Source: an uncultured Olsenella sp.
GTDB lineage: Bacteria > Actinomycetota > Coriobacteriia > Coriobacteriales > Atopobiaceae
Length of the DNA stretch: 64,000 nucleotides
Assembly (NCBI GenBank): GCA_934660915.1
Contig: CAKUIF010000001.1
Span: forward strand, 310,001-374,000
Reading direction: 5' to 3'
The translations under genes were made by a program, and so were the position numbers. Shown one piece after another: positions 26,271 to 35,121 of the stretch; the stretch's first letter is position 1; each line of letters starts with the position of its first letter. The notes under the pieces are model-generated. The model ran no database searches and was not told the DNA's origin. It was given only the letters and a program-made list of their open reading frames with translations.

Positions 26271-26401
26271 GCAGGATAGTTCAATACTTTACCTACCTTT
26301 GCAAAGGTAGGTAAAGTCGAGCCGAGCGGGCCGGCGCTTCTTGCCAACTTGGGTTTTGTTGGTGGTTCAATACTTTATTAGCCTTTGCAAAGGTAGGTAA
26401 A
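26271..26401 (+). repeat. 131-bp palindromic repeat (family IV), left copy
   Basis: A same-orientation, equal-length copy with about 90% identity lies at 27580-27710, on the other side of the nuclease-like gene. Inside are a perfect 32-bp palindrome with half-site ACTTTACCTACCTTTG at 26287 and a second related palindrome whose stem extends to GGTTCAA / TTGAACC at 26411, followed by TTTTTGA. The CTTCTTGCC word sits between them. The second stem could terminate threonine aldolase transcription. Confidence 0.9.
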
Positions 26402-26523
26402 GTGTTGAACCATTTTTGATGCCTACCGGCATTGACTCGCGCGGCTCCCCTCCCGTATAGTCTTCCATCAACTTGCGCTTTACACTCCCCACCCACATAG
26501 CGTTCCAGTTGATTGGAGGACGG

Positions 26524-27552
26524 ATGCCGTACCCCCACTATGTCGTCTTTTCCCACGAAACCGCGCTCGAGCGCCTCCGCTCCGTCCCGCCGCAGCTTGG
26601 GCACGACGAGCCGCTGGGCGAGCCGTTCTACTCGATCTCCTTCTCATCGAAAACGAAGGTCGCCCTTCAGCTCGACCTCGAGAGCATGGGGATACGAACG
26701 CATCCGCTCGACCTTCTCGTTAGTAAAGAGGAACGCCCGACGCGGAGCTCCCGCATTCGGACCCATAGCGCCGGACTTCTGGAATACCCGGGCTGGCTTA
26801 TGCGCGTCATCAACCGAGACACGTTCACGTGCGGGCCTGAGCTCGTGTTCATCCAACTCGCGATGAAGCTACCGCTCATCGACGCAGTCGTCCTCGGCTA
26901 CGAGCTCTGCGGCGCCTACTCGCACTTCGCTGGCAATATCTCAGGTTTCTACGACCGTCCGCCGCTCACTTCGGTCGCGGCGATCTCGGAGGCAGTCAGC
27001 CAGCTCGAGGGACTTCGAGGCTTAAAGAAGGCGGAAGCGGCACTGCGTTGGGTCCGCGGCGGCGCCCGTTCTCCTATGGAAACGGTCCTCTCATGCTGCC
27101 TAAGCCTTCCCGCCCAGATCGGAGGCCTCGGTTTCGAGGCGCCAGAGCTCAACTACCGCGTCGCGCTTGACGACGCCGCGTCCAGGCGAGCCGGAAGCAA
27201 GATCTGCTACGTGGACCTCGCCTGGCCGAGCGTACAGAGAGGTCTCGAGTACAACGGCTCGGAATTTCACCTTGACGCCGTGCGCGACCGCAGGCGCATT
27301 GAGGGGCTCGAGCACATGGGCTGGTCGATCAACACGGCAGACCTCTACGAGATGCGCGATTTCCGCAGGCTCTGGGACCTCGCCGGGCTCTTGAAGGGCA
27401 AGGTCCCGCGCGCATCGGAGGCGTCTCCCCTTTTCAAAGAAACCCGTGCGCTGCACGAGCAGCTGCTCGAGGCCACGCGCTTCAACCTCGGCATGGAGGG
27501 AGCGCTCTTTGGGGTAGACGTCCCGCGCGGGCTGGTTACGTACCACATCTAG
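26524..27552 (+). CDS. Solitary PD-(D/E)XK/DUF559-like nuclease-type protein, repeat-bracketed (copy A)
   Basis: Unnamed protein of 342 residues. The C-terminal 160 residues resemble Vsr/DUF559-type PD-(D/E)XK nucleases: an early Glu (SPMET, Glu186), then YVDLAWP (Asp231) and LEYNG (Glu242), followed by a charged helix (DAVRDRRR). The middle part (PLIDAVVLGYEL, GLKKAEAALRWVRGG) matches the corresponding part of the homologue at 37609-38640. The N-terminus lacks a clear winged helix. ATG 26524 follows GGAGGA closely. The gene is bracketed by two 131-bp repeats. Database names for relatives are likely 'AbiEi antitoxin domain' or 'DUF559' proteins; the function is unknown. Confidence 0.7.
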   Translation: MPYPHYVVFSHETALERLRSVPPQLGHDEPLGEPFYSISFSSKTKVALQLDLESMGIRTHPLDLLVSKEERPTRSSRIRTHSAGLLEYPGWLMRVINRDTFTCGPELVFIQLAMKLPLIDAVVLGYELCGAYSHFAGNISGFYDRPPLTSVAAISEAVSQLEGLRGLKKAEAALRWVRGGARSPMETVLSCCLSLPAQIGGLGFEAPELNYRVALDDAASRRAGSKICYVDLAWPSVQRGLEYNGSEFHLDAVRDRRRIEGLEHMGWSINTADLYEMRDFRRLWDLAGLLKGKVPRASEASPLFKETRALHEQLLEATRFNLGMEGALFGVDVPRGLVTYHI

Positions 27553-27579
27553 GAGATTTCTCTAAATCGAGGCGCCCTC

Positions 27580-27710
27580 GCAGGATAGTTCAATACTTTA
27601 CCCACCTTTGCAAAGGCGGGTAAACGCGGGCCGAGCGGGCGGGCGCTTCTTGCCAACTGGGGTTTTGCGAGTGATTCAATACTTTATTAGCCTTTGCAAA
27701 GGCGGGTAAA
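27580..27710 (+). repeat. 131-bp palindromic repeat (family IV), right copy
   Basis: Begins 27 bases after the stop of the nuclease-like gene. It matches the left copy over its whole length, with about thirteen substitutions, several in paired positions of the stems (for example T-A to C-G type changes in the CCTTTGCAAAGG-flanking arms). It also contains CGCTTCTTGCCAAC. Confidence 0.9.
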
Positions 27711-27760
27711 CACGAGACCCGTGGCAAAAAGTGCCATCTAGAAGTACGCCCGGCAGGCCC

Positions 27761-28147
27761 CTACTCCTCCGAAGGCCGGCGGCGAAGCTGCTTGACCTGC
27801 GAGCGCAGGCGCTTGCTGGCCAGACGGCGCTCCTTGGAGCCGCGCGTCGGCTTGGTCTTGTGGCGCACCTTCGGCGGGCGGGCGCGGCGCTCGAGCTCCT
27901 CGCGAATCTTCTGCAGGCAGAGCTGGCGGTTGCGGTACTGGCTGCGCGACTCGCGCAACACCACGACGATGCCCGTGGGCACATGCGTCGTGCGCACGGC
28001 GGAGTCCGTCGTGTTCACGCCCTGGCCGCCCGGGCCGGTGGCGTGGAACACCTGGACCTCGCACTGCCCCGCGAGCTCGTCTGCCGAGAGCCTCGCGAAG
28101 GCGGCGTAATCGCTGTATGTAAGGGTCTCCGTATCCATAGCGTCCAT
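27761..28147 (-). CDS. GGQ-domain release factor-like protein (ArfB-like)
   Basis: A 128-residue protein with the catalytic GGQ ([15 protein letters not shown], about 38-52) and a highly basic C-terminal tail rich in Lys/Arg ([12 protein letters not shown]). It lacks the stop-codon-recognition domains of RF1/RF2. ArfB-like proteins use this layout to hydrolyse peptidyl-tRNA on stalled ribosomes, with the basic tail entering the empty mRNA channel. Whether this one rescues ribosomes is inferred. Either ATG 28147 or ATG 28138 could start it. Confidence 0.82.
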   Translation of the reverse strand: MDAMDTETLTYSDYAAFARLSADELAGQCEVQVFHATGPGGQGVNTTDSAVRTTHVPTGIVVVLRESRSQYRNRQLCLQKIREELERRARPPKVRHKTKPTRGSKERRLASKRLRSQVKQLRRRPSEE

Positions 28148-28170
28148 TCTAAGCACTTCTTGCCACAAAG

Positions 28171-28196
28171 AAGGGCCCCGCGAAAGCGAGGCCCTT
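28171..28196 (-). terminator. Terminator after pit-phoU-like operon
   Basis: AAGGGCC / GGCCCTT stem with a GCGAAAGC-type loop, followed on the minus strand by TTCTTT; 30 bases beyond the PhoU-like gene stop. Confidence 0.75.
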
Positions 28197-28226
28197 TGGC
28201 GTTGACTCAGTTGTCCGACCGCGAAC

Positions 28227-28859
28227 CTACGCGGACTTCATGATGACCGCGCGCACGATGCCGGCGGCGTCGTCGCATGCGTCGAGCACCTGCTCCATGC
28301 GGTCGAAGATGCGCAGCCAGGTGACGGCGTACTTGCCGTCGGCGGCAGCGTCCTCCTCGCGGAACAGGCGACGCAGGGCGTTCTGGTAGACGGTGTCGCC
28401 CTCGTCCTCGATGTCGCCGACGGAGATGGCCTTCTCCATGACGGGCTCGGGCTTCTTGTTGTACTCGGGCAGGCGGTTGAGCATCTCTTGCAGCTCCTTG
28501 ACCGCGCGGACGGTGAGGTCGGCGATCTGCTCGGCCTCGATGCGGGTGTCCTGGATGTTGAAGAGGTCGATACGCATCGTCACGCCGTACATGGCGTCGG
28601 TGATGTTGTCCATGGCAAGGGCGAGGTCGGAGATGTCCTCGCGGTCGAGCGGGGTGATGAACGACGTATAAAGCTTGGTCATGATGGTCTTCACGCGCTC
28701 GTCGCAGTTGGTCTCGAAGACCTTCATCTGCGGGATGCGGCTCATCGAGTTCGGGAAGTCGTGGATGATGCCGGCGTACTCCTCGGAGGTCTCGACGATG
28801 AGGGCGGCGAACTCCTTGAGGAGGGTGTAGAACTCGTCTTCCTTCTTGGTGCGGGCCAT
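28227..28859 (-). CDS. DUF47/PhoU-like Pit accessory protein
   Basis: An all-helical 210-residue protein of the DUF47 family (PhoU-related) that is usually encoded next to Pit transporters and modulates them. It shows the family pattern of conserved acidic residues for metal binding ([17 protein letters not shown] and [11 protein letters not shown]). It lies 67 bases downstream of pit on the same strand and is probably co-transcribed. Confidence 0.9.
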   Translation of the reverse strand: MARTKKEDEFYTLLKEFAALIVETSEEYAGIIHDFPNSMSRIPQMKVFETNCDERVKTIMTKLYTSFITPLDREDISDLALAMDNITDAMYGVTMRIDLFNIQDTRIEAEQIADLTVRAVKELQEMLNRLPEYNKKPEPVMEKAISVGDIEDEGDTVYQNALRRLFREEDAAADGKYAVTWLRIFDRMEQVLDACDDAAGIVRAVIMKSA

Positions 28860-28926
28860 GGTGTGCTCCTTGTCTTTGAGGTGGCCGGATGGGCCGGTCG
28901 GGTGGAAAGTCGTTTGGTCTGATCGA

Positions 28927-29991
28927 TTAGAAGATCACGAGGAAGAGCTTGGCGAGGGCGTAGCCGATGAGGCCGCAGCCGGGGAAGGTGAAGATCCAGG
29001 TGAGGACCATCTCCTTGCAGACGCCCCAGTTGACGGAGCGGACGTCCTTGGCCGCACCGGCGCCCATGATGGCCGCGGTCTTCGTGTGGGTGGTCGAAAC
29101 GGGAAGGCCGGTGACCGTGGCGATGAACAGCGAGATCGTCGCGCTGATGGAGGCCGAGAAGCCCTGGTACTTGTCGAGCTGGACCATCTCCATGCCGACC
29201 TTCTTGATGATCTTCTTGCCGCCGATGGCGGTGCCGATGGCCATCGTGGCGGCGCAGAGGATCTCGATCCACAGCGGGAAGCCGCCCATCTCGCCGACGG
29301 TCTTGCCCATAGAGAGAGCGATAGCGAGCATGGCGGTCGACATGAACTTCTGGCCGTCCTGGGCGCCGTGCATGAGGGCGACGCCCGCGGCGCCGGCGAT
29401 CTGCATCCTGCCGAAGAAGTTGTTCGCCTTCCTGCGGTCAGCGTTCGCGCAGGCGATGGGGATGATCTTCGCGATGATCCAGCCGGCGAGGTAGCCGAGG
29501 ACGGTGGAGAGGACGAGGCCGTAGAGGACCTTGACCCACTCGCCCATGTTCACGCCGTCGAGGCCGCCGGAGACGGCGAGGGCCGAGCCGGTGAGGCCGG
29601 CGATGAGGGCGTGGGACTCGGAGGTCGGGATGCCGAAGACCCACGCGGCCACGCCCCAGGCGACGATGCCGACGGTCGACGCCGCCAGCGCGATCATGGC
29701 GAGGTGGGAGTCGCCGCCGAAGTCGACCATGCCCGAGATGGTGTCCGCGACCGCGGTCGAGATGAAGGTCATGGCGACGAGGCCGACGAAGTTGCAGACG
29801 ACGGACATCATGATCGCGTCGTCGATGTCCATCGAACGGGTACCGACGACCTCGGCGATGGCGTTCGCCGCGTCGGTGGCGCCGTTGACAAAGATGGTGC
29901 CCAAGATCAGCACCATAACGAGGATGAGGAAGGGGTTCGAGGCCAAAAGGCCGAAGAACTCGGAGAGGGTAATCAAGTGCACTCTTTTCAC
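28927..29991 (-). CDS. pit: Pit-type inorganic phosphate transporter
   Basis: Low-affinity phosphate (metal-phosphate) symporter with 354 residues and about ten transmembrane helices. Both internal family repeats are visible: NGATDAANAIAEVVGTRSM near the N-terminus and SISATISLFIATVTGLPVST near the C-terminus. The start is uncertain: GTG 29991 gives the longest plausible N-terminus (MKRVHLITLSEF); an in-frame GTG or TTG a few codons later would also work. A possible Pho box lies about 125 bases upstream. Confidence 0.92.
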   Translation of the reverse strand: MKRVHLITLSEFFGLLASNPFLILVMVLILGTIFVNGATDAANAIAEVVGTRSMDIDDAIMMSVVCNFVGLVAMTFISTAVADTISGMVDFGGDSHLAMIALAASTVGIVAWGVAAWVFGIPTSESHALIAGLTGSALAVSGGLDGVNMGEWVKVLYGLVLSTVLGYLAGWIIAKIIPIACANADRRKANNFFGRMQIAGAAGVALMHGAQDGQKFMSTAMLAIALSMGKTVGEMGGFPLWIEILCAATMAIGTAIGGKKIIKKVGMEMVQLDKYQGFSASISATISLFIATVTGLPVSTTHTKTAAIMGAGAAKDVRSVNWGVCKEMVLTWIFTFPGCGLIGYALAKLFLVIF

Positions 29992-30082
29992 ACATGCGCT
30001 AAAAACCGCTGCGCCCCTGTACTGTCATGCCTATGTAAGCACCCGATTAGAATAGCGTAAAGAACGGGAAACAAACTCGAAC

Positions 30083-30130
30083 GTAAGCTGAAGCGGCCTT
30101 TGTAAGGGAAAGGCTTACATTCAGCTTACA
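30083..30130. promoter_or_regulatory. Possible Pho box and hairpin upstream of pit
   Basis: CTTACA occurs twice as a direct repeat (30114-30119 and 30125-30130) with an 11-bp period, the spacing typical of PhoP-type sites (TTnACA repeats in Bacillus). GTAAGCTGAA (30083-30092) is the inverted complement of TTCAGCTTAC (30120-30129), so the region can also fold. It sits between pit and the divergent acyltransferase gene and could serve either. Confidence 0.45.
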
Positions 30131-30220
30131 AACTTCGCCAGAGTACGGGGGCGGACCTGAGCAGGCGCGCTGCCGTATACTCGGGTACCTACAAAGAAGG
30201 ACTTCAGGGCAGGAGCAGGG

Positions 30221-31351
30221 GTGACGTCGAAAAAAACCGCGAGGGAGCCGAGGGTTGAGGCGCTGCGCCTGGTCGCGGCGGCGTCCATCGCCGTGTTCCA
30301 CACCTTCATGCCGTGGTTTTACGAGCTCACGCACTGCTATGGCTTAGGCGCCTACATCGTCGACAACCCCGTGGCCACTCCCCTGCTCGGCTTCTTCAAT
30401 CTGCTCGGGGCGTTCGGGAACAATGTGTTCTTCTTTATATCGGGGCTGTTCCTGGTGCCCGCGGCGGCGCGGGCAAGCTTACAGGACGGCTATTGGGCCG
30501 CCCAGCGCGCCAAGACCGCAGCACGCGTCAAGCAGATACTAGCAACGGTCGCCCTCTACCTCGCGCTGATCCTCGGCGTGAGCGCCTTCGCCGTGCCCAT
30601 AGAGGGCGTGTCGCTCGCCAGGCTGCCGTCTTTGCTCGTTTGGCTCGAGTTTATCTGGGTTTACCTGGCGCTCACGGCGCTCGCTCCCGCCATCGGCTGG
30701 GTGTGGGCCAGGATTCGGCGCCCGAAGGCGACGGCCGCGGTCATCATCGCCGCGGTGTTCGCCGTCAACGCCTACATAGCCTTCTTCGACATGGGCGAGC
30801 TTGACCGCGGACTCCTCGACTGGCGCAAGCTCATGAGCGCGGTCACGTACTTCGCCGCGTTCATCGGAGGCGCGGCCCTCGCCGACGTCCGGCTTCGCCC
30901 GGGGGCGGCCGCGGCGTTGCTGGCCGCGGCGGTCGGCGTGTCCCTTGGCGTGGAGTGCAAGCTCGCCTGGTCGCGCGAGCTCTTGCTCATGTACGCCACG
31001 TCGTTCAAGTCGACCTCGGCGCTCTCGTTCGCCATGGCGGCAGCGGTGGTGCTCTTCGCGCGCAGAAGCGGCGGAAAGAGGGGCGCGGGCCTTGGGCTCG
31101 CAACGCGCTTCTCGCCGAGCATCCTCGGGTTCTATATTCTGCAGTCGCTCACCTCGCCGCTGTGGCAGCCAGCGTTCGGCGAGCTGCTCGAGGACGTATA
31201 CCTCATGCCCCAGACCACCTCATGCGAAATGCTCGCGGCGGGCGTGGGCCTCTCCCTCGCGCTGCTCGCGGGCCTGCTCGCCTTCGACCGCGCCTTCCGC
31301 TTACGGCTGTTCTCAGCCATCAGCCGGCACAAAGAAGCGCGGGCGTCCTAG
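30221..31351 (+). CDS. Acyltransferase 3 family membrane protein
   Basis: Polytopic membrane protein (376 residues, about ten hydrophobic segments) that looks like an O-acyltransferase for cell-surface polysaccharides or peptidoglycan. The N-terminal VEALRLVAAASIAVFHTFMP with Arg and a membrane-embedded His is the family hallmark. GTG 30221 follows GGAGCAGGG. The acceptor is unknown. It converges on dacA, and a hairpin overlaps its stop codon. Confidence 0.8.
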   Translation: MTSKKTAREPRVEALRLVAAASIAVFHTFMPWFYELTHCYGLGAYIVDNPVATPLLGFFNLLGAFGNNVFFFISGLFLVPAAARASLQDGYWAAQRAKTAARVKQILATVALYLALILGVSAFAVPIEGVSLARLPSLLVWLEFIWVYLALTALAPAIGWVWARIRRPKATAAVIIAAVFAVNAYIAFFDMGELDRGLLDWRKLMSAVTYFAAFIGGAALADVRLRPGAAAALLAAAVGVSLGVECKLAWSRELLLMYATSFKSTSALSFAMAAAVVLFARRSGGKRGAGLGLATRFSPSILGFYILQSLTSPLWQPAFGELLEDVYLMPQTTSCEMLAAGVGLSLALLAGLLAFDRAFRLRLFSAISRHKEARAS

Positions 31352-31364
31352 GCTCGCCCGCGCT
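31336..31364. terminator. Hairpin overlapping the acyltransferase stop codon
   Basis: AGCGCGGGCG (31336-31345) pairs with CGCCCGCGCT (31355-31364); the TAG stop lies in the loop. It is suited to terminate the convergent acyltransferase and dacA transcripts. Confidence 0.65.
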
Positions 31365-31389
31365 CAAAGAAGGCCTTCGGCCGCTGTGG

Positions 31390-32790
31390 CTACTTAAAGT
31401 GCTTGCCGGAGGCGGTCTTCCTGGGTTTCTTGCCGGAAGCGGCGCGTCTCCTCCTGCGAATGAGCACGACGATAAGCGCGATCGCCGCGATGATGGCCAC
31501 CACGGCCCCGACGACGATCGCGAGGTTCGCGGGCACAGAAAGCCAATCCCGGACAAACAGCGCCGGCGACCAGGCGAGCGACGAGGCGGCCTTCAGGGCA
31601 ACGGTCCCGAGCTCGCGGCCCTCATAGGACACGCTCGCCTGCCCGAGGGAATCGCCCTTCTGTATGGGGGCCGTGAGCTCGCCGGGCAGGTCCGCCTCGA
31701 TCGTGAGGTCGTCCAGCGTGAGGCCCGCCGGCACGAACGCCACAAGGCCGCCGTCGGCGACGGCCCCGACCGACGTCCCGTCCTCGGAAAGCTGCACGGC
31801 CACGCGCCCGAGCTCATCGCCGTCCGCGACCACCGTCGTGTTCTCCCAGGCGTCGAACCCCCAGTTGATGAGGTCGCGCATGCCGTAGAAATTCGAGGTC
31901 GGCTCGCCATAGTCCGCGTCGTTGGCGCCGCCCAGCGTGACGGCGGCGAGGTGACGGCCGTCCTTCTGGGCACTGACCACGAGGCACTTGCCGCCCTCCA
32001 GCGTGTAGCCCGTCTTTCCGGCGGTCACAAGGCCGCCCGCGTACGCGTCGCTCGCGGGGTCGATGAGAAAGTCGGTGGTCTCGAGCTCACGCGCCGGGTT
32101 CTGGTTCGTCGCGGGAAGCTCCCAGGTCGCGCTGCCGGCGATCTCGCAGAAGGTGGGCTCCTCCAGCGCCGCCTCAAAGATGCGGCAGAGGTCGCGCGCT
32201 GTCGTGTAGTGGTCGTCGTCATGCAGCCCGCAGGGGTTGGCGAAATGCGTGTCCTCGCAGCCGAGCTCGGCGGCCTTCTGGTTCATGAGGTCGACGAAGC
32301 CCTGCCAGGTCCCGCCCACATGGCGGGCGAGCACGTAGGCCGCGTCGTTTCCGGACGGAAGCAGCAGGCAGGCCAGCAGGTCCCTCACCGTGGTCTGCTC
32401 GTCGGCCTTCAAGCCGCTCATCATGCTGTCCTCGCCGAGCTGCGAGAAGTCGTCCGCCTGGACCGTGACCACGTCGTCGAGGTTCGCGCGCTCGAGCACG
32501 AGCAGCGCGGTCATGATCTTTGTCGTCGAAGCCGGATAGCGCCGCGCATCGGCGTCCTTGGCAAGAAGCACCTGCCCGTTGTCGCGGTCGACCAAAAAGG
32601 CCGCCGGGGTGTTCGTCTCGGGGGCCGCGGTGGGGTTTACCAGCTCCTCGCCGTCGACCGACATCTGCAGAGGCGCCGCCACGTCCGTGGCGATCACCGC
32701 CGCCAGCCCCGCGAGCGCGACCGTAAGCGCGCAGGCCACAGCCGCAGCCGCGCGTCCAAGCTTCTTTGCAAATCCACCGTAGAGCCTCAT
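31390..32790 (-). CDS. dacA: D-alanyl-D-alanine carboxypeptidase (PBP5/DacA type)
   Basis: Serine carboxypeptidase that trims the terminal D-Ala of peptidoglycan stems. The 466-residue protein has an N-terminal signal segment (about 8-36), the SxxK motif STTK (88-91), the SxN motif SGN (146-148) and KTG (259-261). A beta-rich C-terminal domain is followed by a membrane anchor and a short Lys/Arg-rich cytoplasmic tail. The C-terminal helix is a full transmembrane segment rather than the amphipathic anchor of E. coli PBP5. Confidence 0.93.
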   Translation of the reverse strand: MRLYGGFAKKLGRAAAAVACALTVALAGLAAVIATDVAAPLQMSVDGEELVNPTAAPETNTPAAFLVDRDNGQVLLAKDADARRYPASTTKIMTALLVLERANLDDVVTVQADDFSQLGEDSMMSGLKADEQTTVRDLLACLLLPSGNDAAYVLARHVGGTWQGFVDLMNQKAAELGCEDTHFANPCGLHDDDHYTTARDLCRIFEAALEEPTFCEIAGSATWELPATNQNPARELETTDFLIDPASDAYAGGLVTAGKTGYTLEGGKCLVVSAQKDGRHLAAVTLGGANDADYGEPTSNFYGMRDLINWGFDAWENTTVVADGDELGRVAVQLSEDGTSVGAVADGGLVAFVPAGLTLDDLTIEADLPGELTAPIQKGDSLGQASVSYEGRELGTVALKAASSLAWSPALFVRDWLSVPANLAIVVGAVVAIIAAIALIVVLIRRRRRAASGKKPRKTASGKHFK

Positions 32791-33001
32791 GCCCCGCCCT
32801 TCTTTCCAAGTCGTCCGCCTTCGAGTCTACGACACGACCCGAAAGAATCCTCGCCGATGCGAAAACCTCAGGCTTTAACCATGTACCCCCTGGCGCGCGA
32901 CGGCACATCGACCCGTGCAAGAAAAGTTGGGCATACTAACGCCCGGCGCATGTTTTCACCGCTAGGATAGTAACGACGTACCCGATCACGAAGGAGCAGC
33001 A

Positions 33002-33976
33002 ATGTCGCAGCAGTTCCATGAGTTGATTTTCCTCGAGCCGGTCTTCCACGAGAAGATCTGGGGCGGGCGCGAGCTCGCGGACGACTGGGGTTACAAGATC
33101 CCCGACGGCCCGATTGGCGAGTGCTGGGCCATCTCGGCGCACCCCAACGGCGATTGCAAGGTCGTCGGCGGCACGTTCGACGGCAAATACCTTTCGGAGG
33201 TTTGGGAGGGCCACCGCGAGGTATTCGGCGCCGTTCCCGACGGCCGCGGCGGCGAGGCCGAGCAGTTCCCCCTGCTCATCAAGATCCTCGACGCCAAGGA
33301 TGACCTCTCGGTCCAGGTCCACCCCGACGATGAGTACGCAAACAAGAACGAGAACGGCTCTCTGGGCAAGAAGGAATGCTGGTACGTCCTCGGCTGCAAG
33401 GAGGGCGGCACCATCATCGTCGGCCAGAAAGCCAAGGATGCCGCCGAGTTCCAGCAGATGGTCGACGAGGGCCGCTGGTCCGACCTGCTCAACGAGGTCC
33501 CCATCCACGAGGGCGACTTCTTCCAGATCGACCCCGGCACCATCCACGCCATCAAGGGCGGCACGGTGATCCTCGAGACCCAGCAGTCCAGCGACGTGAC
33601 CTACCGCGTCTACGACTACGACCGCAAGCAGGCCGACGGCACCACCCGCCCGCTGCACATCAAGCAGAGCATCGAGTGCGTGGACTTCGACCAGCAGCCG
33701 ATTCAGTCCGGCGCGGTGACCACCCCGATTATCGGTGGCATCCAGCACCTCGCCGACACCGACCGCTACCTTGTCGACCTTGTTCACGTCGACGGCGAGA
33801 AGGTCTTCTCGGCAATTCCGACGTTCCGCTGCGTGAGCGTCATCGAGGGCGAGGGCACCGTCGCGGGCGTCGAGATCAAGCGCGGGGCGCACTTCATCAT
33901 CCCCGCCGCGTTCGGCGACGTCGACTGCTCCGGCAAGATGAAGCTCGTCGTGAGCCGCGTCCCCACCTCGCTGTAA
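33002..33976 (+). CDS. manA: Mannose-6-phosphate isomerase, class I
   Basis: A 324-residue type I phosphomannose isomerase with IWGGRELADDW at the N-terminus, the zinc-site VQVHPDDEYA, and IDPGTIHAIKGG. RBS AAGGAGCAGCA precedes ATG 33002. It is closer to the canonical short bacterial enzyme than the PTS-operon paralogue at 17262-18221, and stands alone, so it probably supplies mannose 6-phosphate for glycan synthesis. Confidence 0.92.
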   Translation: MSQQFHELIFLEPVFHEKIWGGRELADDWGYKIPDGPIGECWAISAHPNGDCKVVGGTFDGKYLSEVWEGHREVFGAVPDGRGGEAEQFPLLIKILDAKDDLSVQVHPDDEYANKNENGSLGKKECWYVLGCKEGGTIIVGQKAKDAAEFQQMVDEGRWSDLLNEVPIHEGDFFQIDPGTIHAIKGGTVILETQQSSDVTYRVYDYDRKQADGTTRPLHIKQSIECVDFDQQPIQSGAVTTPIIGGIQHLADTDRYLVDLVHVDGEKVFSAIPTFRCVSVIEGEGTVAGVEIKRGAHFIIPAAFGDVDCSGKMKLVVSRVPTSL

Positions 33977-34086
33977 GCATCACCGAAAACGCGCGGCACC
34001 CCGCTGCACCCCAAGATACGCAAGCGCCCGTCGGCATGGAATCGCCGGCGGGTGCTTATCCGTGGCGCGACGGTGCGGCATAAAAA

Positions 34087-34115
34087 CGGCCGGCCTCCAC
34101 TCGGGAAGCCGGCCG
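34087..34115 (-). terminator. Terminator after the DPBB-domain secreted protein gene
   Basis: CGGCCGGC / GCCGGCCG stem followed on the minus strand by TTTTTA, 26 bases beyond the stop of the leftward gene. Confidence 0.75.
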
Positions 34116-34140
34116 CCTGAGTCGTCTATAAAGAAGTGCC

Positions 34141-35121
34141 TTAGAGGAAGCGGTACTGGACCGCGCGAACGCCCCAGTCGTAGCAGCTGGAGAAGCCGAA
34201 CGCCTTCCAGCAGCCGCCGGCGAGGTCGAGAACGCGGCCGTAGCTCGCAAACCCGCCCGTGTCGGTAACGGTGGCGGTGATGGTCTTTCCGCCGTAGCGG
34301 ATCTCGACCGTGCGGCCGAGCAGGTAGTACTGGCTCGCAGGGACGGCGACGGTCACGGAATCGCTCGTGAGGATGGCGCCGGACGCCGTGGCGGTGCCGC
34401 CGGTGTTGTTGTCCACGTCGTAGGCGGAGGCCAGGCCGCACATCCACTCGCCGTCGGTCTCGACGTCCTGGGACGAGGACGAATCGGCCTTGTTCGTGGA
34501 GTCGCTGCTGGAAGCGCCCTGCTGCTCGGTAGCCTGTTGCTGAGCAGCCGCCTGGCGCACCTGGGCCGCCTGCTGCGCTGCCATCTGCACCTCGTACTGA
34601 TCGCGCGCGTCGTTGGCCTCGGTGAGGGACGCAAGGGCGCTCTGCACCTCGCTGTCCACCTGCGCCTTCTGGGATGCGAGCGCGCTTTGGACCTGCTCGA
34701 GCTCGTCGGTGGCCTGCGCGAGATCCTCAACAGCCGCGTTGTTGTGGGAGGTGATCTTCTCGAGGTACTGAAGGGTGGAGATGACCTCGTTGAAGTCCTC
34801 GCTCGAAAGCAGGAGCTGGATGAGGTCGCCGCTGCCGGCCTGCATCTTGTAAGAAACCCTCAAGGACTTGGCCGCAGCGTCCTTCTTTGCCGGGAGCTCC
34901 TCCTCGATCTGGGCAAGACGCGCCTCGTTGGCGTCGATCTGGTCCTGGAGCTCGGTCGCGTGGGCGACGGCGGTGTTGTACGCCTCGTTGCTCTCGTCGA
35001 TGCGGCCCTGGAGCTCGCTGAGCGTGGTGGCGCGAGCGACGCCGGGCATCGCAAGGGAAAGCGCGAGGGCGGCGGTCAGGCCAGCGCGGACGGCAAAGCT
35101 CTTCTGTGCGTGTGAAGTCAT
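34141..35121 (-). CDS. Secreted coiled-coil protein with C-terminal 3D/RlpA-like double-psi barrel domain
   Basis: A 326-residue exported protein: signal peptide (about 1-31), PcsB-like coiled coil (32-190) with the block LLLSSEDFNEVISTLQYL, a Ser/Gln-rich linker, and a C-terminal double-psi beta-barrel of the 3D type (VTVAVPASQYYLLGRTVEIR, ITATVTDTGGF, VLDLAGGCWKAFG). Such domains act as lytic transglycosylase-like or resuscitation-type peptidoglycan enzymes. Its ATG overlaps the upstream stop (TAATG), so it is translationally coupled to its paralogue. Confidence 0.85.
   Translation of the reverse strand: MTSHAQKSFAVRAGLTAALALSLAMPGVARATTLSELQGRIDESNEAYNTAVAHATELQDQIDANEARLAQIEEELPAKKDAAAKSLRVSYKMQAGSGDLIQLLLSSEDFNEVISTLQYLEKITSHNNAAVEDLAQATDELEQVQSALASQKAQVDSEVQSALASLTEANDARDQYEVQMAAQQAAQVRQAAAQQQATEQQGASSSDSTNKADSSSSQDVETDGEWMCGLASAYDVDNNTGGTATASGAILTSDSVTVAVPASQYYLLGRTVEIRYGGKTITATVTDTGGFASYGRVLDLAGGCWKAFGFSSCYDWGVRAVQYRFL

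Noticed and set aside
26271..27710. CRISPR array
   Set aside because: The repeats are two 131-bp palindromic units flanking a gene, not short regularly spaced repeats, and no cas genes are present.
27761..28147. Full peptide chain release factor RF1 or RF2
   Set aside because: Only the GGQ domain and a basic tail are present; stop-codon recognition domains are missing.
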